Below, piece by piece: positions 8,351 to 17,148 of a stretch of 64,000 bases of DNA. Every line of letters starts with the position of its first letter. The stretch's first letter is position 1. Source of the stretch: Aquimarina brevivitae (lineage in GTDB: Bacteria > Bacteroidota > Bacteroidia > Flavobacteriales > Flavobacteriaceae). The notes beneath the pieces were generated by a model that was given only the letters and a program-made list of their open reading frames with translations, had not been told where the DNA came from and did no database searches. Both the position numbers and the translations under genes were made by a program. The stretch covers positions 29,774-93,773 of the forward strand of contig NZ_SGXE01000008.1 in NCBI RefSeq assembly GCF_004216895.1, given 5' to 3'.

Positions 8351-9460
8351 ATGAGTTTTCTAGATTTAGGTGTTTCTACGGATGTAGTTAAGGGGTTAAA
8401 GGAATTAGGAATAGTTTCGCCTACAAAGATTCAAGAACAAGCTATTCCGGTACTGTTAAACAATGATTTAGATTTTATTGGTCAAGCACAGACAGGTACA
8501 GGTAAAACTGCTGCCTTTGGTGTTCCATTACTATCTAAAGTTGATCCTAAAAATACTAAAGTCCAGGCTTTGGTCTTGGCTCCAACAAGAGAACTAGGAC
8601 AACAAATTGCTAAGCAACTTTTTAAATTTACAAAATACACTGATAAAATTTTTACCGAGGCCGTTTATGGAGGCGAAAAAATTGATATACAGATTAAGCG
8701 ATTACAACGACCTACACATATCATTGTAGCCACTCCAGGAAGATTAGTAGACCTTATGGCTAAAAAAGTAATTGATTTGGCTAAGGTTGAAACTGTGGTT
8801 TTAGACGAAGCCGACGAAATGCTTAGCATGGGATTCAAAGCTGATCTAGAAAAAATATTAGCAACTACAGGGAGGTCTAAAAACGTATGGTTGTTTTCTG
8901 CTACTATGCCTGCAACATTAGACGATATTGTAAAAAAATACCTGAAACCAGATGCAATTCGAATTACTGTAGATCAACAAGATGCTGTAAATAAGTCTAT
9001 AGAGCATCAATATGTGGTTCTTGATTCATCAGCTAAGTTAGATACCTTAACCTATTTTTTAAAAACCAAAAAGCAGCAAAGAGGAATTGTTTTTACTAGA
9101 ACAAAAGCTGCTGCCAGGGAGTTATATCAGCAACTTTGGTCTATGAACTATAAGGTTGGTTTACTAGAAGGAGAGATGACGCAAAAGGATAGAGATAAAA
9201 CGCTACGAGGTTTTAAAAATAAGTCCTTACAATTATTAGTATCTACCGATGTAGCGGCAAGAGGTATCGATGTGGCGAACTTAGGTTTTGTAGTGCATTA
9301 TGAATTACCGGATCAAACCGATTATTATACGCATAGGAGTGGAAGGACCGGAAGAGCTGGAAATAAAGGTTTGTCAGTTGCTTTTGTAACTAGAAAAGAG
9401 GTTGCTGTACTTAAAAATCTGGAAAGAGAGTTGCACATCAGATTTTCGCAAATACGATAA
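8351..9460 (+). CDS. DEAD-box ATP-dependent RNA helicase
   Basis: This 369-residue cytoplasmic helicase unwinds or remodels RNA using ATP. All core motifs are present: Q motif PTKIQEQAIP (24-33), motif I AQTGTGKT (46-53), PTREL (78-82), TPGR (128-131), DEAD (152-155), SAT (183-185), STDVAARGID (298-307) and HRSGRTGRAG (328-337). It ends shortly after helicase domain 2, so it lacks the basic or RNA-binding C-terminal extension of RhlE, CsdA or DbpA. It is therefore a minimal helicase and cannot be assigned to one of them. The frame is open to a TTG at 8327; the ATG at 8351 gives the standard N-terminus. It converges on the response-regulator gene with a 4-base gap and no obvious terminator. 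Confidence 0.95.
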   Translation: MSFLDLGVSTDVVKGLKELGIVSPTKIQEQAIPVLLNNDLDFIGQAQTGTGKTAAFGVPLLSKVDPKNTKVQALVLAPTRELGQQIAKQLFKFTKYTDKIFTEAVYGGEKIDIQIKRLQRPTHIIVATPGRLVDLMAKKVIDLAKVETVVLDEADEMLSMGFKADLEKILATTGRSKNVWLFSATMPATLDDIVKKYLKPDAIRITVDQQDAVNKSIEHQYVVLDSSAKLDTLTYFLKTKKQQRGIVFTRTKAAARELYQQLWSMNYKVGLLEGEMTQKDRDKTLRGFKNKSLQLLVSTDVAARGIDVANLGFVVHYELPDQTDYYTHRSGRTGRAGNKGLSVAFVTRKEVAVLKNLERELHIRFSQIR

Positions 9461-9464
9461 GGAG

Positions 9465-9839
9465 TTAAACAAGTTTTGTCCTTATATTTTCGATAGTGCG
9501 GATTAATCTATCGAAGTTTACTGGTTTTGAAAAGTAATCGTCAAATCCTAGGTTTAAAAAACGTTGTTCATCGCCAGGCATAGCATAAGCAGTTACGGCA
9601 AAAATAGGAATATTTTGAAGCAAATCCATTTTCTTAAAACGTTGCAATAATTCGCAGCCATCCATTTGATTTAATCCAAGATTGATATCTACCAAAATAA
9701 GATCTAAAGGTTTTTCATTTGCAATTTTTAATGCTTTTAAAGGTGTTTCTGCTATAGCTACATCAGTACCAATCCCCGTTAGCATTTTTTCCATGACGAT
9801 TGCATTAATTCTATTGTCTTCCACGTAGAGTATATTCAT
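9465..9839 (-). CDS. Single-domain response regulator (receiver only)
   Basis: This is a 124-residue CheY-like receiver with no output domain. Key residues are visible: the acidic pair E7-D8, phospho-acceptor D51 (LILVDINLG), T83 (AVTAYA) and K105 (FSKPVN). The start codon overlaps the stop of the kinase gene by four bases (ATGA at 9836-9839), which implies translational coupling. The receiver is therefore the likely direct phosphorylation target of the 9836-12073 kinase. Lacking a DNA-binding domain, it would act by protein contact or as a phosphate relay or sink. Confidence 0.92.
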   Translation of the reverse strand: MNILYVEDNRINAIVMEKMLTGIGTDVAIAETPLKALKIANEKPLDLILVDINLGLNQMDGCELLQRFKKMDLLQNIPIFAVTAYAMPGDEQRFLNLGFDDYFSKPVNFDRLIRTIENIRTKLV

Positions 9840-12073
9840 AAGCTTTTGGGTATTATTATTTTAAAGTCAGTCCCCTTACCCGATTTGCTTTTGGCATTGA
9901 TATTTCCTCCAAGAACTTCTATATAGCGCTTAGCCAAGCTGAGACCAATTCCCGTGCCCTCATATTTTCTGCTAAGACCAATACTTTCCTGAACAAAAGG
10001 TTCAAAAATCGCATTAAGATTTTCTTGTTTTATTCCTATACCAGTGTCTCTTATTGTAATATAGACATTATTTTCATCGGATTCAACTTTAATTTCAATT
10101 TTACCATCATTTGTATATTTTATAGCATTATGTATGATATGACTTATGGATATTTTAAGGAATTCTTGATCTGTTTTTAAGCTCGGTGAGTTTGTGTCAA
10201 GCATTAATTCATACGATAAGTTTTTTGAAAAAGCTTCTTTTTTGTATTTGTTAAAACATTTGGAAACTAGATAATTAACATCAATAGTGTAGAGCGCAAC
10301 ATGGTGTTCTATTGATTCTAAGTCTCTAAGATTAGAAAGATTATCCAAGGTATGTAATAATCGATCTTCACTTTCAGAAAGTAGGTTTAATAATTTCTTG
10401 CGTTCTTCAACATCCTCTTCTTTTAGTAACAACTTAGTAATGGTCATTATACCATTCAGAGGTGTCCGTATTTCATGACTAAAATTAGATAAGATATTGG
10501 TTTTTAATTTACCTAATTCTTGTTCTTTGAGATGAGCTTCTTTTATAGCTAATTCGGCAATTTTTGTTTCGGTAACATCTAAAAAACTAGCCAAAACGGA
10601 TGACACTTTACCCTCTTCATCTTCTATTGGAGTATATTTACTTTCTAACCATTGTGTTGTGCCATTTAAAGTGATACGTTCAAATTCTTTTCGAACACTT
10701 TTTCCTTCTAAAGCGGTTTCAAAATCTTTAGTAAAAGTGTCCTTGAAATTTAATGGCATGACATCAATAAATTTAGACTTCTTAGCAATAGGATCTACAT
10801 CATAATTTTTCTTAATGATCTTTATGGATAAATCATCTGCCATCAATATTTCGCCTTTGGTATTCAATAAAAGGATGTAGGCAAAGCCATTGTTTATCAT
10901 GGCTTGCAGATTTTTTTTGCTTTCTTTTAATAGTTTTTTATTTTTTGTTTTTTCATCAACATCTATAAGGTTTCCTATTAATCGTTTGGGATTTTGATAT
11001 TTATCATACGTGATGTAGCCGTATACCTCGTAGTATCTATAGTCTTCTTCACCTAGATGATTTAATCTATAATGATTAAAGTAATAGGGGTTTTGACTTC
11101 GCAAATTGCTTTGATGTCTTTGTAGTGCTTCATCGACATCTTCAGGATGGATGAGTTTTCTGAATTCCTCTTCGGGTATAAAATCTTTATCTAAGGGAAG
11201 ACCAATCATTTTCTTTAAATCTTCACTATAAAAAACAATATTTTTGGGCAAATGATGGTCAAATAATCCAGACTTGATTCCTTTTAATGCTAAGTTTTTG
11301 GTTTCTTCATTGTATTTTAATTCTTCAATATAGTTATATCGATCTGTGATATCAGCCATCGTACCGTTGACAAAGACAACCTCATCTTGATACATAATTG
11401 GCTTTGCTTTTACTTTTACCCATTTCTCTGATCCTTTGGCAGTACTTATTTTTTCCACAAAGGTGTATGATTGATTATTTTTTGTAATACACTCAAAATA
11501 ATTTTCAATTCGTGTTCTTGAGTTCTCTGGGAAAAAACTTAAGCTTAAATTTTTGGTCATAGGCGTATTCGGGTCCAATTCATGGATACGATAACATCCT
11601 TCGGACCAATACATCCGTTCATTTAGTGGATTGTAATTCCAGGCACCTGTTTTGGTAAGTTTGGAGATCACCTCTAAGGCTCGATGCTCTTTGTTTTCTG
11701 TAGTGATATCGATTCCCGTAGCATAGATCAAATCATTTTTCAAAATAAACTCTAGTTTTAAGGTGATAATACCTTCTGGAGTTATTGGAAAACCAAAAGT
11801 TTCATATAGTATTGGGTTATCTTCACTGATGGTATTAATTACTTTTTGGAAGCGGCTCTTATCTTCGTCAATAACATATTTATAAATCTTATCGTACTTT
11901 TCTATAGCTTGTGAGGATTTTAAAATAATATTGCATTTCGAATTACAATTGACGATTTCCCCCTCTTTGTTTAAGATCACAAGAAACAGTTGCGTGCGTT
12001 CGGTAAGTACACTGATTTGATCGATAGTAAAAGCCATAGAATCAGGATTATCCTTACAATTTACAAAATCCAA
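9836..12073 (-). CDS. Soluble multi-PAS sensor histidine kinase
   Basis: The protein has 745 residues with no signal peptide or membrane span, so it senses a cytoplasmic cue. Four PAS-type modules are likely, at about 20-125, 135-245, 260-375 and 385-505; module ends such as DITDRYNYIEEL and DVTETKIAE are typical of PAS/PAC. The kinase core follows: dimerisation helix with H533 in FSHEIRTPLNG, N-box HNAIKY near 648, G1 DTGIGI at 676 and G2 GTGIGLSLA at 706. There is no receiver on the polypeptide; the separate receiver gene overlaps by four bases. The start is a TTG; an ATG at 12037 would remove 12 residues without touching the first PAS module. Confidence 0.92.
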   Translation of the reverse strand: MDFVNCKDNPDSMAFTIDQISVLTERTQLFLVILNKEGEIVNCNSKCNIILKSSQAIEKYDKIYKYVIDEDKSRFQKVINTISEDNPILYETFGFPITPEGIITLKLEFILKNDLIYATGIDITTENKEHRALEVISKLTKTGAWNYNPLNERMYWSEGCYRIHELDPNTPMTKNLSLSFFPENSRTRIENYFECITKNNQSYTFVEKISTAKGSEKWVKVKAKPIMYQDEVVFVNGTMADITDRYNYIEELKYNEETKNLALKGIKSGLFDHHLPKNIVFYSEDLKKMIGLPLDKDFIPEEEFRKLIHPEDVDEALQRHQSNLRSQNPYYFNHYRLNHLGEEDYRYYEVYGYITYDKYQNPKRLIGNLIDVDEKTKNKKLLKESKKNLQAMINNGFAYILLLNTKGEILMADDLSIKIIKKNYDVDPIAKKSKFIDVMPLNFKDTFTKDFETALEGKSVRKEFERITLNGTTQWLESKYTPIEDEEGKVSSVLASFLDVTETKIAELAIKEAHLKEQELGKLKTNILSNFSHEIRTPLNGIMTITKLLLKEEDVEERKKLLNLLSESEDRLLHTLDNLSNLRDLESIEHHVALYTIDVNYLVSKCFNKYKKEAFSKNLSYELMLDTNSPSLKTDQEFLKISISHIIHNAIKYTNDGKIEIKVESDENNVYITIRDTGIGIKQENLNAIFEPFVQESIGLSRKYEGTGIGLSLAKRYIEVLGGNINAKSKSGKGTDFKIIIPKSL

Positions 12074-12215
12074 GCTAAATTTGTAATGCTTAAAGGAGGT
12101 ATTACCAAGTAACGACAGCTCTATTTAACTAATTTAAGGGTAAGATGATTTTTGTCACAACCAGATCTATCAATGCAATTCTTTACTTAGAAAAGAATCC
12201 TTATAGCCTGTTATG

Positions 12216-12230
12216 ACGTAATTATTACGT
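12216..12230. promoter_or_regulatory. Perfect 15-bp palindrome upstream of the Crp/Fnr gene, possible operator
   Basis: ACGTAAT and its reverse complement ATTACGT surround a single T. The site lies between the divergent kinase and Crp/Fnr-type genes, about 77-91 bases before the chosen start of the latter. Symmetric sites of this size are typical of dimeric regulators, including Crp/Fnr proteins. Autoregulation is inference. Confidence 0.4.
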
Positions 12231-12306
12231 TATGTGATAAACCCTGTAATACTTGCCAGGTACTAAAATATTTCGTTTTTTAGCTGTTATCGTTACAATT
12301 GTTGAT

Positions 12307-12885
12307 TTGAGAGATTTACAAGATAAAATAAGGTCCTTTGTGAAGGTAAGTGAGGCTGATATGCAATTTGCTTTACAATTTTATAAACGCAAGGACATTA
12401 AAAAGGGTACTTTCTTATTGCAACCTGGCCAGTATATTGATCAATTTTATTTTGTAAAAGAAGGTTGTGTGAGTTACTACACTGAAGACGATGGTATACC
12501 ACAGGTCATTGAATTTTTTACCGAGGGCTATTTCTTTACAGATTTATATGCCTATATACAAGAGGTTCCTTCTAATACTTACTTAGAGGCAATGGAAGAT
12601 ACAGTCATCTATGCAGTATCAAAGACTGACGTGGAACAAATATTTGATCATTCGCATCAATTAGAACGATTTGGAAGATTGTCCATGCAAAAGGCGTTTA
12701 TTAATAATGTACAACGCATCCATCAAATTAAAAATTTATCGAATCAAGAGCGGTATATACAATTGCAAGAAAAACGTCCTTCTTTATTTCAGCGTGTTCC
12801 TCAATATCTTATAGCCTCCTATTTAGGATTAACACCAGTAGGGCTTTCTAAAATTAGGCGAAGATTAAGCAAACATTATGATTAG
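12307..12885 (+). CDS. Crp/Fnr-family transcriptional regulator
   Basis: This is a cyclic-nucleotide-binding-fold regulator of about 192 residues. The beta-barrel part includes the segments GTFLLQPGQYIDQFYFVKEG and FFTEGYFFTDLYAY. A long helix and a C-terminal helix-turn-helix (YLIASYLGLTPVGLSKIRRRL) follow. The canonical cAMP-binding arginine/serine signature is absent, as in most Bacteroidota members of this group, so the ligand is unknown. No cysteine cluster for an Fe-S centre is present. The start is uncertain: TTG at 12307 fits the domain edge, while the frame stays open to a TTG at 12253 that would add a hydrophobic leader. It lies just upstream of, and co-directional with, the acyl-CoA operon, for which it is a candidate regulator. 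Confidence 0.82.
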   Translation: MRDLQDKIRSFVKVSEADMQFALQFYKRKDIKKGTFLLQPGQYIDQFYFVKEGCVSYYTEDDGIPQVIEFFTEGYFFTDLYAYIQEVPSNTYLEAMEDTVIYAVSKTDVEQIFDHSHQLERFGRLSMQKAFINNVQRIHQIKNLSNQERYIQLQEKRPSLFQRVPQYLIASYLGLTPVGLSKIRRRLSKHYD

Positions 12886-13011
12886 TAGGAGTTATAATAT
12901 GTAATCTTATAATTCATTCCTCACGTTTTAAGGTTTTGATAACTATCATTTTCAACTGTTTACGGCTATAGTTCATAGCCATTTAATAGCTAATTTATTT
13001 CTGATATTGGA

Positions 13012-13033
13012 TTTATTAAACTAGTTTAATAAA
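13012..13033. promoter_or_regulatory. 22-bp perfect palindrome, probable operator of the acyl-CoA operon
   Basis: TTTATTAAACT is followed directly by its exact reverse complement. It lies 63 bases upstream of the ATG at 13097, in a 211-base gap before a ten-gene operon. Perfect palindromes of this length in promoter regions are typical binding sites of dimeric repressors such as TetR-type fatty-acid regulators. No TetR gene is visible in the window. Confidence 0.55.
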
Positions 13034-13096
13034 GAATTAATAAATAATTCCGAAATTTATTGAATAATCAATAATAGAAATTAAAATCTTCAAGCC

Positions 13097-14911
13097 ATGG
13101 CAAAAGAATATATAGATATAGCGACCTTAAAATACTTATTATATGATGTACATCAATTAAAGGATGTATTGAAACAGGATCGCTTTTCTGATCACGATGA
13201 AGCATCTTTAAACATGTTTTTGGACTCCGTAAAAGAGTTTTCTGACCGGGAACTATTCCCGTATTTTAAAGAAATGGATGAAAAACCTGCACATTATAAA
13301 GATGGAGGTGTAGAAGTACATAAACAGGTAGAAGTAATGATGAAGAAAGGTGGAGAAATGGGATTAATTTCTGGTACTTTTGATTATGAAGCTGGTGGGT
13401 TGCAAATGCCTATGATGATGCTTACGGCATCTGCTTTTATACAGGACGCTGCTAATAATCACTTGCCTGGATATGCCGGCTTGACATTAGGAGCAGCCGA
13501 ATTAATCATCAATTTCGCCAGTAAAGAGCTAAATGATACCTATGTTCCTAAAATGCTTGCAGGCGAATGGGGTGGAACCATGTGTCTTACAGAACCGCAA
13601 GCAGGTAGTTCTTTATCCGACGTAGCTACCAAGGCCATTCCACAAGACGATGGTTCTTATCAAATAAAGGGACAGAAAATTTTTATCTCTGGGGGTGACC
13701 ATCAATATGCAGAAAACTTTGTTCATCTGGTCCTAGCACGTATTGAAGGGGCACCTGCCGGTACTAAAGGAATCTCATTGTTTGTAGTGCCTAAAAAACG
13801 ACCCGATGAAAACGGCAATTTAATCAGTAACAACGTTACTACGGTCGCGGATTTTCAAAAAATGGGTCAACGAGGTTATTGTACTACTCATCTTGATTTT
13901 GGTGATAATGATGATTGTAAAGGATTCCTGGTAGGTAAACCACATCAAGGATTAAAATATATGTTCTTAATGATGAATGGCGCTAGGATTGCCGTGGGTA
14001 GAGGAGCTGCAGCTATTGCAACTGCTGCATATCACGCATCATTGGAGTATGCTAAAGAACGACCTCAGGGACGTAAATTAGCAAGTACCGGTAAAAAAGA
14101 CCCTGAGCAAGGGCAGACGTTCATCATAAATCATCCGGATGTACGACGCATGCTATTATTGCAAAAAGTAGTTTCAGAGGGATCACTGAGTTTGGTATTA
14201 CTAGCCTCTAAGTATTATGATCTCAAAGAAACCCTTACAGACAAAGAAGAAAAGAAGAAATATGAATTGTTATTAGAGTTGATCATTCCTATGGTAAAAA
14301 CCTATCCATCAGAGATGGGAGCGCAAGCGGTTTCGAATGGTTTACAAGTACTAGGCGGATATGGTTTCTGTTCGGATTTTATACTGCAACAATATTATCG
14401 AGACATCCGTATTTTTCCAATATATGAAGGAACCACCGGAATTCAATCTCAGGATTTGTTAGGTCGAAAACTGTTGTTAGAGGATGGTAAAGCATTGCAA
14501 TTATTATCAGAAGAAATGACCCAAACGATCAAAAACGCTTCAAAATATGATGAGTTGCAAAAGTATGCGGTTAAATTAGGCGAAAAACTAAAAGAGGTTT
14601 CGGGTACTATTCAGCATCTTGTTTCCTTTGCTAAGAAAGGGGATTACGAGCGCTACTTATCAGATGCCACACCTTTTATGGAATATATGAGTATTGTTAC
14701 CTTAGCCTGGGTATGGTTAGACATGGCAGCGCACGCCAAGTATGCTTTGCTTACCGGAGATAAAAATTACTCCGACGAATTCTACGAAAGTAAGATTCAC
14801 GCTATGCGATTCTTCTTTAAGTACGAACTACCAAAAACAGATGGTCTCGCTTCTATTTTAAAGGACGAAGAAGTGCTTACCATAGCGGACGAGAAAGAAG
14901 TCTTTATTTAA
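13097..14911 (+). CDS. Large-type acyl-CoA dehydrogenase (~600 aa)
   Basis: This 604-residue FAD enzyme is predicted to introduce a trans-2 double bond into an acyl-CoA in the cytoplasm. The middle domain has CLTEPQAGSSLSDV (163-176) and the flavin/adenine contact segment KIFISGG. The C-terminal domain has YRDIRIFPIYEGTTGIQ with the expected catalytic base E444. The extra ~150-residue C-terminal extension places it in the long subfamily that includes DmdC-like and long-chain enzymes. Substrate specificity cannot be read from the sequence. It is the first gene of the operon, and the next gene begins 50 bases later. Confidence 0.93.
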   Translation: MAKEYIDIATLKYLLYDVHQLKDVLKQDRFSDHDEASLNMFLDSVKEFSDRELFPYFKEMDEKPAHYKDGGVEVHKQVEVMMKKGGEMGLISGTFDYEAGGLQMPMMMLTASAFIQDAANNHLPGYAGLTLGAAELIINFASKELNDTYVPKMLAGEWGGTMCLTEPQAGSSLSDVATKAIPQDDGSYQIKGQKIFISGGDHQYAENFVHLVLARIEGAPAGTKGISLFVVPKKRPDENGNLISNNVTTVADFQKMGQRGYCTTHLDFGDNDDCKGFLVGKPHQGLKYMFLMMNGARIAVGRGAAAIATAAYHASLEYAKERPQGRKLASTGKKDPEQGQTFIINHPDVRRMLLLQKVVSEGSLSLVLLASKYYDLKETLTDKEEKKKYELLLELIIPMVKTYPSEMGAQAVSNGLQVLGGYGFCSDFILQQYYRDIRIFPIYEGTTGIQSQDLLGRKLLLEDGKALQLLSEEMTQTIKNASKYDELQKYAVKLGEKLKEVSGTIQHLVSFAKKGDYERYLSDATPFMEYMSIVTLAWVWLDMAAHAKYALLTGDKNYSDEFYESKIHAMRFFFKYELPKTDGLASILKDEEVLTIADEKEVFI

Positions 14912-14961
14912 TCAAGTATTATTAATAATCTAATAGTAAAAATTAATCACGATATCATCGA

Positions 14962-15738
14962 ATGAACAAGATTAAAGAATCATTTAATTTAGAAGGAAAA
15001 GTAGCCATAATAACAGGCTCTAGTAAGGGAATAGGTAAATCCATAGCGCAGGGACTGGCAGAACACGGTGCCACCGTAGTGATCAGTAGTAGAAGTCAAG
15101 ATGCTGTAGACGAAGTAGTAAAAGAGTTTAAAGACGCAGGATTAAAGGCTGTTGGTATAGCTTGCCATATTGGAGATGGGGAGCAACGAAAAGAATTGGT
15201 GCAAAAAACAGTAGCACAATGTGGCGGTATTGATATTTTGGTAAATAATGCAGCTATTAACCCGGTTTTTGGACCCTTGGAGGATGCAGATGAAGCTATT
15301 TTTGACAAAATAATGGATGTCAACGTTAAAGCGCCTTGGATTTTATCCAATCTTATACTGCCAGAGATGAAAAAACGTGGTGGCGGAAGTATTATAAACA
15401 TCGCCTCAGTCGAGGCCTTACATCCAGGAGCAGGATTGGGGTTATACAGTACTAGTAAAGCAGCCTTATTGATGCTGACAAAAAATCAAGCCAAAGAATG
15501 GGGGCAATATGGAGTCCGTGCTAATGTACTTTGCCCCGGCTTGATCAAAACAAAGTTCAGTGCAGCACTGTGGCAAAATGAAAAATTACTAACTAAAATT
15601 GAAAAAACCTTGCCATCAGCCCGTATGGGTATGCCAAACGAAATGGCAGGTGTGGTTTGCTTACTGGCCTCAGATGCTGGAGCATATATGACCGGCGGTG
15701 TGTATAATGCAGATGGCGGTTATATGATAGCTGGTTAA
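14962..15738 (+). CDS. Short-chain dehydrogenase/reductase (SDR)
   Basis: This 258-residue Rossmann-fold oxidoreductase carries TGSSKGIG (cofactor loop, ~19-26), NNAAI, the catalytic serine in NIASVEA, and YSTSK (Tyr and Lys of the active site). It most likely oxidises or reduces a hydroxy/keto-acyl-CoA with NAD(P). It resembles the group containing DHRS4 and the LvaD-type reductases, but SDRs cannot be assigned to a substrate by sequence alone. Position two in the operon between two acyl-CoA dehydrogenases fits a 3- or 4-oxoacyl-CoA step. A hairpin-bearing repeat follows it. Confidence 0.92.
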   Translation: MNKIKESFNLEGKVAIITGSSKGIGKSIAQGLAEHGATVVISSRSQDAVDEVVKEFKDAGLKAVGIACHIGDGEQRKELVQKTVAQCGGIDILVNNAAINPVFGPLEDADEAIFDKIMDVNVKAPWILSNLILPEMKKRGGGSIINIASVEALHPGAGLGLYSTSKAALLMLTKNQAKEWGQYGVRANVLCPGLIKTKFSAALWQNEKLLTKIEKTLPSARMGMPNEMAGVVCLLASDAGAYMTGGVYNADGGYMIAG

Positions 15739-15742
15739 CTGC

Positions 15743-15828
15743 ACTTAGGGCGTTCGAGCGGGCTATTCGTTACAATTCCTCGTCCAAATAAAATTTGGAC
15801 TGCGGGATTTTCACTGCTATCCCTAACG
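15743..15828. repeat. Dispersed palindromic element of flavobacterial type
   Basis: The element is bounded by TTAGGGCG at the left and CCCTAACGC at the right, which are partly complementary. It contains an internal hairpin, GTCCAAAT / ATTTGGAC, at 15782-15800. I recognise the TTAGGGCGTT...CCCTAACGC frame as a short non-coding element frequent in Flavobacteriaceae genomes. It sits in the 165-base gap inside the acyl-CoA operon. Confidence 0.6.
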
Positions 15829-15903
15829 CATAATTAGATGTATAACATCGCGTAATCCAAATATTGGTAGTTTATACCATACAGCAAAGAAAAGAGCATC
15901 AAA

Positions 15904-17118
15904 ATGAATTTTGAATACACTCAAAAAGTAGTAGCACTTCAACAACAAGTAACCTCATTTTTTGAGGAACACATTCTCCCTATAGAAGAGGAGGTAAATA
16001 AATATGTATATGATCCAAAGCACCTCTGGCAGCCTTGGCCAGGAATGGAAGATTTAAAATCCAAAGCTAAGGCAGCAGGGTTGTGGAACCTTTTTTTGCC
16101 CAAAAGTTATGGCGATTTAAGTCCAGGCTTAACAAATCTAGAATACGCTCCATTAGCGGAAATAATGGGGCGTGTTTTATGGTCTTCAGAACTATTCAAT
16201 TGCAATGCTCCGGATACCGGTAATATGGAAGTGCTGGCTAAATATGGCACCCCAGCGCAACAAAAGCAATGGTTAACCCCTTTAATGAACGGTGATATTC
16301 GTTCAGCTTTTTTAATGACAGAACCTCAGGTAGCCTCATCTGACGCTACCAATATAGAAACCTCTATTGTCAGAGATGGAGATGAGTATGTGATTAATGG
16401 TACAAAATGGTGGTCTTCTGGCGGTATGAACCCAGCCTGCAAAATTGCCATCGTTATGGGTAAAACTGACCCCACTGCAGCAAGGCATCAACAACAAAGT
16501 ATGATTTTAGTTCCTATGGATACTGTGGGAGTAGAAATAAAAAGACCACTATCTGTATTTGGTTTTTACGATTCACCAGAGGGTCATGCGGAGATTGTTT
16601 TAAAAGATGTCCGAGTTCCTAAGGAAAACTTAATTCTGGGCGAAGGCAGGGGTTTTGAAATCGCTCAGGGTAGGTTAGGCCCAGGTCGTATTCACCACTG
16701 TATGCGATTAATTGGTATGGCGCAGCGATCCTTAGAATTAATGGCAAAACGCGCTTCAGAACGATCAACTTTCGGTAAAGTATTTAAGGATTATAGTAGT
16801 ATACGACAAGAAATAGCAAAGTCACAATGCGAAATAGAACAAGCACGGTTGCTTACACTGTCTGCAGCCGACAAAATGGATAAGTTGGGTAATAAAGCTT
16901 CAAAAGATTTGATAGCGATGATCAAAATTGTAGCACCCAATATGGCACTCAATGTGATTGATAGAGCTATACAGATCCACGGAGGTATGGGAGTAGGTCA
17001 AGATACTCCACTTGCTCATTTCTTTGCTGCTGCTCGGGTATTACGCCTGGCTGATGGCCCAGATGAAGTACATATGTACCAATTAGGCAAAAGCATTATC
17101 AAATCATTTTCAGAATAA
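15904..17118 (+). CDS. ACAD10/ACAD11-type acyl-CoA dehydrogenase
   Basis: This is a 404-residue dehydrogenase-fold flavoprotein. Several stretches match what I know of the human ACAD11 dehydrogenase half: [35 protein letters not shown] and [11 protein letters not shown]. At the usual catalytic-Glu position, ADGPDEVH replaces the common YEGT. In LvaC and ACAD10/11 this fold eliminates phosphate from a 4-phosphoacyl-CoA to give an enoyl-CoA, acting with an APH-type kinase. Such a kinase is encoded 30 bases downstream. A simple acyl-CoA dehydrogenase role remains possible. Confidence 0.9.
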   Translation: MNFEYTQKVVALQQQVTSFFEEHILPIEEEVNKYVYDPKHLWQPWPGMEDLKSKAKAAGLWNLFLPKSYGDLSPGLTNLEYAPLAEIMGRVLWSSELFNCNAPDTGNMEVLAKYGTPAQQKQWLTPLMNGDIRSAFLMTEPQVASSDATNIETSIVRDGDEYVINGTKWWSSGGMNPACKIAIVMGKTDPTAARHQQQSMILVPMDTVGVEIKRPLSVFGFYDSPEGHAEIVLKDVRVPKENLILGEGRGFEIAQGRLGPGRIHHCMRLIGMAQRSLELMAKRASERSTFGKVFKDYSSIRQEIAKSQCEIEQARLLTLSAADKMDKLGNKASKDLIAMIKIVAPNMALNVIDRAIQIHGGMGVGQDTPLAHFFAAARVLRLADGPDEVHMYQLGKSIIKSFSE

Positions 17119-17148
17119 AGAATTCACACTAAATCGCAGACCATAATT

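Noticed and set aside
12253..12306. N-terminal extension of the Crp/Fnr-type protein from a TTG
   Set aside because: The extra 18 residues are hydrophobic and unlike the family start, with no supporting ribosome-binding signal. Kept only as an alternative.
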